Part shown: positions 54,050 to 61,309 of the stretch, piece by piece
How positions within the stretch are numbered: the first letter of the stretch is position 1
Layout: the number at the start of each line of letters is the position of its first letter
Assembly: GCF_019285515.1 (NCBI RefSeq)
Contig: NZ_CP079095.1
Coordinates: 2,326,501-2,390,500 of the forward strand
Direction: 5' to 3'
Origin: Methylococcus sp. Mc7
Lineage (GTDB): Bacteria; Pseudomonadota; Gammaproteobacteria; Methylococcales; Methylococcaceae
DNA length: 64,000 nt
Notes under the pieces: generated by a model
The model's database searches: none
What the model saw: the letters and a program-made list of their open reading frames with translations, nothing else
Told to the model about the DNA's origin: nothing
Made by a program: the position numbers and the translations under genes

Positions 54050-54526
54050 ATGAAACGTTCGTTTGTGTGGCAGGGAATGGTGTTGGCGGCGGCCATGGCC
54101 GCGTCGCCCGGTTCCGGTGCGGGCCCCATTCCTTTCACGGTGCTGGCGCAGGGCTCTCAAAGCGGTATCGAGGACGAGCGGACCGTGGTGCTTCTCGATG
54201 AAGCAGCGTTCCGGTCGCTGTGGGCCTCGCATGGCGCGGGTTCCGTTCCCGCTCCCTCACCGCCGCAAGTGGATTTTTCCGGCGAGATGGTGATCGCCGC
54301 ATTCGCCGGTGCCAAGAACAGCGGAGGCTACCGTCTCGGCATTGCCGGCATTGAAGAGAAGGACCGGCGCATCCAAGTGAGCCTTGTACTCGACCGGCCG
54401 GGAGCGGGTTGCATGACGGCGCAGGTTCTGACCCAGCCGTATGTCTGGGCGAAAATCCGGCGTAGCGCCCTGCCGGTGGAATTCCGGACGTCCACCGTCG
54501 ACATGTCGTGCGCGAAGGGTGAATAA
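54050..54526 (+). CDS. PrcB C-terminal-domain protein, exported
   Basis: 158 aa, signal peptide about 1-24 (ending SGAG). The body has FRSLWASHGAGSVPAPSPPQ, VDFSGEMVIAAFAGAKNSGG and YRLGIAGIEEKDRRIQVS, as in PrcB-type proteins. In Treponema denticola PrcB is part of the dentilisin complex and interacts with a subtilisin-like protease. Here the gene follows a subtilase on the same strand, so a similar partnership is likely. The ATG at 54050 has GAGGCTG upstream; one at 54038 is less likely. Confidence 0.82.
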   Translation: MKRSFVWQGMVLAAAMAASPGSGAGPIPFTVLAQGSQSGIEDERTVVLLDEAAFRSLWASHGAGSVPAPSPPQVDFSGEMVIAAFAGAKNSGGYRLGIAGIEEKDRRIQVSLVLDRPGAGCMTAQVLTQPYVWAKIRRSALPVEFRTSTVDMSCAKGE

Positions 54527-54543
54527 ACCGTCTTCACGATCGC

Positions 54544-55122
54544 TCACTCGTTCCTGATTCCCAGGTTTTCCCGCAACATGGCGATGAAGAGATCGCCCTG
54601 CTCGCGGGCGTCGTCGAGGGCGACATGAGTGTGCGGATTGGGTGAAGACCAGCGCTTGGGCAGATAATTTTTACTCGACCGTCCGAAGGTCTGGCGGCGC
54701 ATTCCCATGGCATACGATCGGACGTCGATACCGTGTTCCGAAAAAGGCCGGCGTCCGGTGAAGCGGATCAGATACCAGTAGATCCACATGAAATCCCAGG
54801 TTGCGGGCCAGGCGAGAAATATCGGCTTGCCCGGCAGTCCTTCCAGCCAGTCGGCAAAGGCGTTCATGGCTTCCGCCGGCGGCCGCGTGTTCCGGCGGTG
54901 GGCGTTCCATGCGTCCGGGAACTGCCGCCACCATTCCGTCATGGCCGGATGCGGGGTCGCCTCGGGGAGGGGTTCCAGGTTGACAGTGAATTCACCAAGA
55001 GGGCTGCCCTGGGCGCCATAGGCCACGGCGCCGATGCTGAGCATCGAGTGAGGGCCGGGTATCGGGCCGTCCGCTTCGATGTCCACGCTGACATAAATCT
55101 CCTCCGGTTTGATCTTGGTCAT
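54544..55122 (-). CDS. DEDD-type 3'-5' exonuclease (RNase T / DnaQ superfamily)
   Basis: 192 aa. Exo I is YVSVDIEADGPIPGPHSM (Asp and Glu), a middle Asp is in LAWPATWDFMWIYWYL, and Exo III is HTHVALDDAREQGDLF. The ATG at 55122 has GGAG upstream. It is a stand-alone exonuclease and could trim RNA or DNA; the substrate is unknown. It converges on the PrcB-like gene. Confidence 0.88.
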   Translation of the reverse strand: MTKIKPEEIYVSVDIEADGPIPGPHSMLSIGAVAYGAQGSPLGEFTVNLEPLPEATPHPAMTEWWRQFPDAWNAHRRNTRPPAEAMNAFADWLEGLPGKPIFLAWPATWDFMWIYWYLIRFTGRRPFSEHGIDVRSYAMGMRRQTFGRSSKNYLPKRWSSPNPHTHVALDDAREQGDLFIAMLRENLGIRNE

Positions 55123-55359
55123 ATGCTTGCTCCTGAACGATAGTCACTATCCACAAATCCGGGTGGTTCCGTCAAACATGGGAAAATGTCAGGTCCATTC
55201 CTTCCTTGCGTTGCCCAGACTGTTACGTTAAAGTTCTGCGGATTTTATGCCGTGAGTAAATTCCCATAGAAAACTGGGGGTAATGACCGAATGATGCCTG
55301 AACCGGACGCAGAGCCGGGGTGTCGTGCGGGCGTTTGATGCGGGTAGCGGGCCGGTTCC

Positions 55360-55839
55360 ATGATTGAGTCCGAGCGGGATCCACAGACTGGCGGCAAGCG
55401 AATCGTCCTGAAGCCCAATGCGTCGCTGACGCGATGGCAGGCGCGTTTGCTGCTGGGCGGGTTCGCCCTGGTGCTGGCTTCCATCGGATCGGCGTTCGCG
55501 TTCATCGGCTGCTGGTTCGTCCTGCCGTTTGCCGGCGCCGAATGGCTGGTATTGGCTTACTGTTTCAGTCTGGCTTTCAGGCAGTCGGCGGTGCGCGAAG
55601 TGATCACGGTGACGGACGCGGATGTCATGCTGGAGCGCGGAATCCGCGGTCCGGAGCAGACTTACCGGTTCCGCCGCGCCTGGCTCGGCGTCAGCCTGGA
55701 CGGGCCGGCGGCAGCGGGGCATCCCAGCCGGCTGTGCCTGAAGCGCCATGGCAGGAAGATAGAGATCGGTCGTTTCCTGGTGGAATCGGAGCGCGAGGCG
55801 CTGTACCGGGAATTGAAAAAAGAATTAATGAATGGCTAG
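55360..55839 (+). CDS. DUF2244 family membrane protein
   Basis: 159 aa. PNASLTRWQARLLLGGFALV begins the first of two helices, separated by a short loop (about 25-70). REVITVTDADVMLERG and FRRAWLGVSLDGPA follow. The family is often encoded beside cytochrome oxidase genes in alpha- and gammaproteobacteria and is unstudied. It precedes coxB by 48 bases. Confidence 0.9.
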   Translation: MIESERDPQTGGKRIVLKPNASLTRWQARLLLGGFALVLASIGSAFAFIGCWFVLPFAGAEWLVLAYCFSLAFRQSAVREVITVTDADVMLERGIRGPEQTYRFRRAWLGVSLDGPAAAGHPSRLCLKRHGRKIEIGRFLVESEREALYRELKKELMNG

Positions 55840-55887
55840 TGGTTCGATCCGCAAGATATTGACCTGAGATACCGAGGAGAGGGCTCC

Positions 55888-57009
55888 GTGAAAAAACTTA
55901 AGCTACTGATCACCGGGCTGGGGATCGCAACGTTCGGGGAGGCGAATGCCGACTATGCGTTGAATCTCTCGCCGGGCGTCACCCAGTTGAGCCGGGATAT
56001 CTATGACCTTCATATGTATATCCTGTGGATCTGCGTGGCGATCGGTGTGGGCGTATACGGCATGATGGTCTATTCCATCATGCACCATCGCAAGTCGAAG
56101 GGCGTGGTGCCCGCCCATTTCCACGAGAACACCAAACTGGAAGTCATCTGGACCATCATCCCCTTCGTCATCCTGCTGGCCATGGCGATTCCGGCCACCA
56201 AGGTGATGATCGAGGCTTACGACACGAGCGCCTCCGACATGACCGTCAAGGTCACCGGCTACCAATGGAAGTGGCGCTATACCTACCTCGACAACGGCAT
56301 CGACTTCTTCAGCACGCTGGATGCGAAGAGTAACGAGGCGCGCCAGTTGGGTGTCCGGTCCAACCCCGAGGCGGTGCCGAACTATCTGCTGGAAGTCGAC
56401 AAGCCGCTGGTGATCCCTGCCGGCAAGAAGGTCCGCTTCCTGTTCACCGCCGCCGACGTGATCCATTCCTGGTGGGTGCCGAAGTTCGGCTGGAAGAAGG
56501 ATGCCATCCCCGGTTATGTGACCGACGCGTGGACCAAGGTCGAGCAGCCGGGAATCTATCGCGGCCAGTGCGCCGAGCTGTGTGGCCGCGACCACGGCTT
56601 CATGCCGATCGTCGTCGACGTCAAGAGCGAAGCCGATTACAACAAATGGGTGGAAGCACAGAAGGCTCAGGCGCAAAAGGCCGTCACCGACGCCGCCAAG
56701 ACCTACTCGATGGCGGAGCTGATGGCCAAGGGCGAAGAGGTCTACAACGCGAGCTGCGCGGGCTGCCACATGGCCAACGGCGAAGGCATGCAGGGCATGT
56801 TCCCGGCCATCAAGGGCAGTGCGGTGGCCACAGGCGATTTGAATACCCATCTCGATGTGGTCGTCAAAGGCAAGGGCCAGATGATGCCCGCCTTCGGCGA
56901 CTCCCTGAGCCCCGTGGAAATCGCCGCCGTCGTGACCTACCAGCGCAACGGCTTCGGCAACAACAAGGGCGATCTGGTTCAACCGTCGGATGTTTCCGCG
57001 CGGAACTGA
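55888..57009 (+). CDS. coxB: Cytochrome c oxidase subunit II with fused cytochrome c domain
   Basis: 373 aa, GTG start with GAGGAGAGGG before it. Signal-like N-terminus, two membrane helices (about 45-65 and 87-107), then the CuA domain: VIHSWWVPKFGWKKDAIPGY and the ligand loop GQCAELCGRDHGFMPI. The last 90 residues are a class I cytochrome c with CAGCH and a distal Met in QMMPAFGDSL, so this is a caa3-like subunit II. It accepts electrons from cytochrome c at the periplasmic face. First structural gene of the operon. Confidence 0.97.
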   Translation: MKKLKLLITGLGIATFGEANADYALNLSPGVTQLSRDIYDLHMYILWICVAIGVGVYGMMVYSIMHHRKSKGVVPAHFHENTKLEVIWTIIPFVILLAMAIPATKVMIEAYDTSASDMTVKVTGYQWKWRYTYLDNGIDFFSTLDAKSNEARQLGVRSNPEAVPNYLLEVDKPLVIPAGKKVRFLFTAADVIHSWWVPKFGWKKDAIPGYVTDAWTKVEQPGIYRGQCAELCGRDHGFMPIVVDVKSEADYNKWVEAQKAQAQKAVTDAAKTYSMAELMAKGEEVYNASCAGCHMANGEGMQGMFPAIKGSAVATGDLNTHLDVVVKGKGQMMPAFGDSLSPVEIAAVVTYQRNGFGNNKGDLVQPSDVSARN

Positions 57010-57041
57010 TTTTTCAACGCTTTCGATGAGGTCATAGAGCC

Positions 57042-58667
57042 ATGACAGAGGCAACTCACGAAGAACACGCCATCCATGACGAGCATATCGCCCACGGCCA
57101 TCACGATGAACACGATCATCACGGTCCGGCCAAAGGCTTCATGCGCTGGGTGTTCACGACCAACCACAAGGACATCGGCACTCTTTACCTGGTGACCGCG
57201 CTGATCATGTTCATGGTCGGCGGCGCCATGGCGCTGGTGATCCGGGCCGAGCTGTTCGAACCGGGCATGCAGTACGTCGACCCGAACTTCTTCAACCAGA
57301 TGACCACGCTGCACGCCCTGATCATGGTGTTCGGCGCTGTCATGCCGGCGTTCGTCGGTTTCGCCAACTGGATGATCCCGATGATGATCGGCGCGCCGGA
57401 CATGGCCCTGCCGCGCATGAACAACTGGAGCTTCTGGATCCTGCCGTTCGCCTTCGTAATGCTGGCCAGCACCTTGTTCATGGATGGCGGAGCCCCGGCT
57501 GCGGGCTGGACGCTGTATCCGCCGCTGGTGCTGCAGGGCGGCGCGCACCTGCCGTTCGCCATCTTCACGGTCCATCTTCTGGGCATGTCGTCGATCATGG
57601 GCGCGATCAACATCATCGTGACCGTGTTCAACATGCGCGCTCCCGGCATGACCCTGATGAAGCTGCCGCTGTTCGTGTGGACCTGGGTCATCACCGCCTT
57701 CCTGCTGATCACCGTTATGCCGGTGTTCGCGGGCGCCGTGACCATGCTGCTCACCGACAAGTTCTTCGGCACCAGCTTCTTCAATGCGGCCGGCGGCGGC
57801 GATCCGGTGCTGTACCAGCACTTGTTCTGGTTCTTCGGCCATCCGGAAGTCTACATCATGATCCTGCCGTCCTTCGGCGTGATCTCGACCATCATCCCGA
57901 CCTTCGCGCGCAAGCCGCTGTTCGGCTATTCCTCGATGGTATACGCGACCGCTTCGATCGGCTTCCTGTCCTTCATCGTGTGGGCGCATCATCAGTACAC
58001 CGTGGGCATGCCGCTGGCGGGCGAGCTCTACTTCACCTATGCCACCATGCTGATCGCCGTGCCGACCGGCGTGAAGGTGTTCAACTGGGTCGCCACGATG
58101 TGGAAGGGCGCAATGACCTTCGAAACGCCGATGTTGTTCGCCATCGCGTTCGTGGTTCTGTTCACCATGGGCGGTTTCACCGGCCTGATGATGTCGATTT
58201 CGCCGGCCGACCTGCAGTATCACGACACCTATTTCATCGTGGCGCACTTCCACTACGTGCTGGTGCCGGGCGCGGTGTTCGCGCTGTTCGCGGGAACCTA
58301 CTACTGGCTGCCGAAGTGGACCGGCCATATGTATGACGAAAAGCTCGGCAAGCTGCATTTCTGGCTGTCGACCGTCTCGGTCAACGTCCTGTTCTTCCCG
58401 CAGCATTTCCTGGGACTGGCCGGCATGCCGCGCCGTATCCCGGACTACGCCGTACAGTTCGCCGAGTTCAACGCGATGTCGAGCGTGGGAGCCTTCATCT
58501 TCGGCTTCGCCCAGTTGATCTTCGTGTGGGTCGTCATCAAGGCGATCCGCGGCGGTGAGAAAGCGACGGACGAGGTCTGGGAAGGCGCGAGCGAGCACGG
58601 TCTGGAATGGACCCTGCCTTCGCCGCCGCCATACCACACCTGGACCACCGCGCCGGACATCAAATAA
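57042..58667 (+). CDS. coxA: Cytochrome c oxidase subunit I
   Basis: 541 aa, twelve helices. Heme and copper ligands: His in [20 protein letters not shown], the CuB cross-link [13 protein letters not shown], the His pair in [10 protein letters not shown], and [15 protein letters not shown]-channel-type residues are in [13 protein letters not shown] onward. The first 28 residues hold ten histidines ([20 protein letters not shown]), an unusual extension before the conserved [12 protein letters not shown]. It is the oxygen-reducing, proton-pumping core subunit. Confidence 0.98.
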   Translation: MTEATHEEHAIHDEHIAHGHHDEHDHHGPAKGFMRWVFTTNHKDIGTLYLVTALIMFMVGGAMALVIRAELFEPGMQYVDPNFFNQMTTLHALIMVFGAVMPAFVGFANWMIPMMIGAPDMALPRMNNWSFWILPFAFVMLASTLFMDGGAPAAGWTLYPPLVLQGGAHLPFAIFTVHLLGMSSIMGAINIIVTVFNMRAPGMTLMKLPLFVWTWVITAFLLITVMPVFAGAVTMLLTDKFFGTSFFNAAGGGDPVLYQHLFWFFGHPEVYIMILPSFGVISTIIPTFARKPLFGYSSMVYATASIGFLSFIVWAHHQYTVGMPLAGELYFTYATMLIAVPTGVKVFNWVATMWKGAMTFETPMLFAIAFVVLFTMGGFTGLMMSISPADLQYHDTYFIVAHFHYVLVPGAVFALFAGTYYWLPKWTGHMYDEKLGKLHFWLSTVSVNVLFFPQHFLGLAGMPRRIPDYAVQFAEFNAMSSVGAFIFGFAQLIFVWVVIKAIRGGEKATDEVWEGASEHGLEWTLPSPPPYHTWTTAPDIK

Positions 58668-58680
58668 CCGGTACGTGACT

Positions 58681-58704
58681 CGGGCCCGCCTTTTGGCGGG
58701 TCCG
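58681..58704. other. GC-rich hairpin between coxA and the small cox gene
   Basis: CGGGCCCGCC and GGCGGGTCCG can form a 10-bp stem around TTTT. No T run follows, so it is not a standard terminator; it could stabilise the coxA transcript end or attenuate the downstream genes. Confidence 0.5.
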
Positions 58705-58718
58705 CTACGGCAAGGCCC

Positions 58719-58829
58719 ATGGACTTACGCAAGAAGAATCTGATCCTGACGGGAGTCATCGTCGTCATCGTGATCGGGCTGTATCTCTTCTCCATTTATA
58801 AAGTGATTTCATCGTCTTCGCCGTCGTGA
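58719..58829 (+). CDS. 36-aa single-helix membrane peptide in the cox operon
   Basis: MDLRKKNLILTG, then VIVVIVIGLYLFSIY as a single membrane helix, then a serine-rich tail. Its stop overlaps the ctaG start as GTGA, which shows it is really translated. Small peptides are annotated at this place in other proteobacterial cox operons as oxidase assembly or subunit peptides. The specific role is unknown. Confidence 0.78.
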   Translation: MDLRKKNLILTGVIVVIVIGLYLFSIYKVISSSSPS

Positions 58830-59374
58830 ACCATCAGGATACCGAGAGCAAGAAACACGGGCGCCTCGTCTGGAGCATCGTCTTCGTCGCACTGGCGATG
58901 TTCGGTTTCGGATTTGCCCTGGCCCCTTTTTATAGCCTGTTCTGCGAAATCACCGGCCTGAATGGAAAAGTGCGCACCGAAGCGGTCGAGGAGGTTGCCT
59001 ACGACGTCGATGCTTCGCGCGAGATTACGATCGAATTCATCACCGAGCTGAACGAACGTATGCCGTTGGCCTTCAGTGTGGAGACGCCCAAGATGAAGAT
59101 TCATCCCGGGCAGTATTACACCGTCAAATTTTATGGCGAGAACCTGACGGACAGACCCATGGTGGGGCGTGCCATACCGAGCATCACGCCCGGTACCGCG
59201 ACGGCGTACCTGAAAAAGACCGAGTGCTTCTGTTTTTCGGAACAGAAGTTTGAACCGCACCAGCGCCGGGAGATGCCGGTCCGTTTCGTGATCGATCCGG
59301 GTCTGCCCAAGGACGTCAAGGAAATGGCGCTTTCGTACACCTTTTTCGATATTTCCAATACTCAGAAAGACTAA
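58826..59374 (+). CDS. ctaG: Cytochrome c oxidase assembly protein CtaG (Cox11)
   Basis: 182 aa. One N-terminal helix (about 15-37) ends with APFYSLFCEITGLNGK, the family motif. The periplasmic domain carries the copper-binding KKTECFCFSEQ (Cys-Phe-Cys). MPVRFVIDPGLPKDV and LSYTFFDI close the domain. It delivers copper to CuB of CoxA. GTG start inside the previous stop. Confidence 0.96.
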   Translation: MNHQDTESKKHGRLVWSIVFVALAMFGFGFALAPFYSLFCEITGLNGKVRTEAVEEVAYDVDASREITIEFITELNERMPLAFSVETPKMKIHPGQYYTVKFYGENLTDRPMVGRAIPSITPGTATAYLKKTECFCFSEQKFEPHQRREMPVRFVIDPGLPKDVKEMALSYTFFDISNTQKD

Positions 59375-59410
59375 AGTTGTACCTTCTTCGAAATTCATCA
59401 GGGGATTTAC

Positions 59411-60277
59411 ATGGCGACTAGCGCAGCTTCCTACTACATTCCGCACAAGGCGACCTGGCCTATCGTCGGTTCCATCGGCTTGACCAGCCTGCTGGCGGGT
59501 TTTGCGAACTACCTGAACGGCCTTTCCATCGGGCCGACCATGATGATTCTCGGCGCCGGCATTCTCGTGACCATGCTGGTGGGCTGGTTCGGTACGGTGA
59601 TCCACGAAAGCGTCGCCGGAATCTACAGCGACCAGGTCGACCATTCCTTCCGCTGGGGGATGATCTGGTTCATCACCTCGGAAGTGTTCTTCTTCTCCGC
59701 CTTTTTCGGCGCGCTGTATTACGCCCGTATCTACGCGCTGCCCTGGCTCGGCGGCGAGGGCGAGCTGGGCTTGACCAACGAAATCCTCTGGAAGGGATTC
59801 GATGCGGTTTGGCCGACCAACGGTCCGGGCAAGGTGGGCGGCGAATTCGAGCCGATGGCGGCCTGGGGCATTCCCGCGCTCAACACCCTGATCCTTCTCT
59901 CCAGCGGCGGCACCGTCACCTGGGCGCACTGGGGCTTGCTGGCCGACAACCGCGGCCAGCTCATCAAGGGGCTGATCGCCACCGTGGCGCTGGGTTTCCT
60001 CTTCGTCATCCTGCAGGCTTTCGAATATCACGAAGCCTACACCGAAATGGGCTTGACCCTCGGCTCCGGGATTTACGGCTCTACGTTCTTCATGCTGACC
60101 GGTTTCCACGGTCTGCACGTCACGATCGGTGCGATCATCCTGACGGTCGTGCTGTTCCGCAGCATCCGCGGCCACTTCAGTGCGGAGCACCATTTCGCTT
60201 TCGAAGCCGCGGCGTGGTATTGGCACTTCGTCGACGTCGTCTGGCTCGGACTGTTCATCTTCGTGTACTGGCTCTGA
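59411..60277 (+). CDS. coxC: Cytochrome c oxidase subunit III
   Basis: 288 aa with seven helices. Family segments: RWGMIWFITSEVFFFSAFFG, LLSSGGTVTWAHWGLL, LQAFEYHEAYTEMGLTLGSG and GFHGLHVTIGAIILTVVLFR; it ends AAWYWHFVDVVWLGLFIFVY. It stabilises the oxidase and proton uptake. GGGGA site before the ATG. A strong terminator follows 14 bases on, closing the operon. Confidence 0.97.
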   Translation: MATSAASYYIPHKATWPIVGSIGLTSLLAGFANYLNGLSIGPTMMILGAGILVTMLVGWFGTVIHESVAGIYSDQVDHSFRWGMIWFITSEVFFFSAFFGALYYARIYALPWLGGEGELGLTNEILWKGFDAVWPTNGPGKVGGEFEPMAAWGIPALNTLILLSSGGTVTWAHWGLLADNRGQLIKGLIATVALGFLFVILQAFEYHEAYTEMGLTLGSGIYGSTFFMLTGFHGLHVTIGAIILTVVLFRSIRGHFSAEHHFAFEAAAWYWHFVDVVWLGLFIFVYWL

Positions 60278-60291
60278 CACGAGCCGGTCCC

Positions 60292-60322
60292 AAAAAAACG
60301 CTGCTTCGGCAGCGTTTTTTTT
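60292..60322 (+). terminator. Rho-independent terminator of the cox operon
   Basis: CGCTGC-TTCG-GCAGCG stem-loop with A7 before and T8 after. The TTCG tetraloop and symmetric A/T tracts allow termination from both directions. Confidence 0.93.
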
Positions 60323-60769
60323 GAGCGGGGGTATGTGAGTGGCCTGCTATCTTTGGGGGCGCCGTGGTTCAGCGTAAACGGCTGATGACGCGGGAACATG
60401 CTTCGGGGAACGGGATTTGTTGTGCGCCCCTCCTCCTGATGTGGCCTGACCGAGTGTGTTGCCATCGTGAACGGGTCTTCCGTAACCGTTCGGTTCCCTG
60501 GGAGCGCGGGCGTCCCGCCCGCTGAAAAAGCGGCCAAGACGGCCGCGATCCCAGCAACAAAGAAGCGGGAGGCATGAACGGTTGCGGTTTTCCAAGCCGG
60601 ACTCGATCGCTCAGCTTCTTCACAAAATCTTCATATATGCGGTGGTACATCGCATTGCTATAATTTAACTATATAAAATATAAATAGATTGACATTATTG
60701 TTATAGGGGCTGAGTCTTAACCCCCGGGGGGACGCGTAGCTCATGATGAGCAAAAAAATTCGGCTTGGT
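60323..60769. other. Non-coding stretch between cox operon and lasso cluster
   Basis: About 450 bases. The left part is GC-rich and holds repeat copy B (60482-60585). From about 60640 the sequence turns AT-rich (runs such as AACTATATAAAATATAAATA). Only short, repeat-derived readings exist here (60369-60650 minus), and a 14-codon ORF starting ATGATGAGC near 60742 overlaps the promoter candidate. I see no gene. Confidence 0.7.
60482..60585 (+). repeat. Short dispersed repeat with terminal inverted repeats, copy B
   Basis: 104-bp element from GTAACCGTTC to GAACGGTTGC, inverted relative to copy A at 23965-24063. The two share nearly identical sequence over the half with GGCGGGACGCCCGCG and more diverged sequence elsewhere. 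It lies about 280 bp before the lasso cluster. Confidence 0.7.
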
Positions 60770-60798
60770 TTGACAGGGAGCGATGCTTAGACTACAAA
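60770..60798 (+). promoter_or_regulatory. Candidate sigma-70 promoter of the lasso cluster
   Basis: TTGACA (60770-60775), a 17-base spacer and TACAAA (60793-60798). The -35 is perfect and the -10 matches at four of six positions. Transcription would start near 60805, about 60 bases before the first ATG of the cluster. Confidence 0.55.
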
Positions 60799-60864
60799 TA
60801 GAAGTTAGACATCCTTAGGTTGTCGCGTTCGAGGGGATTTGGTACGTCAGGTGGGAGCTTCAAG

Positions 60865-61299
60865 ATGCGCGGTGCAAGGGGCGTGCGGCGATTCCTATCT
60901 CTATCAGCGATAGATCGCAGGCTTTTTTTTCAGGCGCTGTTTCTTATATTGTTGTTCCGCGTAGCGCTGGTTGTGGTTCCTTTTCAGCGGTTGTGGAAAT
61001 ACCTGGGCGGGATGAAATCAGTTGGAACTCGTGATATGCAGCAGCGCATTGTGATTCAGCCCGAAAAAACAGGAACAGCGCTCGCTCGGGCTAGTCGATA
61101 TGTTCCAGGGACTACCTGCCTGATGCAGGCTTTAGCGGGGATTTTGATGTTGAGCCGGCAAGGATATATTGCCGAACTCTGCATTGGAGTGGCAAAACCA
61201 AATGGCGAATTTGGTGCTCATGCTTGGGTAGAGTGCGGCGGTCGCCCAGTAGTCGGTACTAAAGCGGATTTCACTACGTTACATGTATTGAAACGATAA
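60865..61299 (+). CDS. Lasso peptide biosynthesis B2 protein (leader peptidase)
   Basis: 144 aa from an ATG at 60865 (GTGGGAG upstream); a TTG at 60820 would add 15 residues. The transglutaminase-like cysteine protease fold of B2 proteins is seen: Cys85 in GTTCLMQALAGILML, His119 in GEFGAHAWVECGGRPV and Asp135 in GTKADF. B2 removes the leader from a lasso precursor. It lacks a PqqD-like recognition domain, which must be a separate B1 protein; none is visible in the window. First gene of the cluster, 10 bases before the cyclase. Confidence 0.92.
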   Translation: MRGARGVRRFLSLSAIDRRLFFQALFLILLFRVALVVVPFQRLWKYLGGMKSVGTRDMQQRIVIQPEKTGTALARASRYVPGTTCLMQALAGILMLSRQGYIAELCIGVAKPNGEFGAHAWVECGGRPVVGTKADFTTLHVLKR

Positions 61300-61309
61300 G
61301 GATGGTCTG

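Noticed and set aside
60369-60650. 93-codon open frame on the minus strand before the lasso cluster
   Set aside because: It is built from the dispersed repeat and the AT-rich flank. The translation has no family features.
60742-60789. Fifteen-codon ORF (MMSKKIRLGLTGSDA) as a second RiPP precursor
   Set aside because: It is too short, lacks the YxxPxL leader motif and overlaps the promoter candidate.
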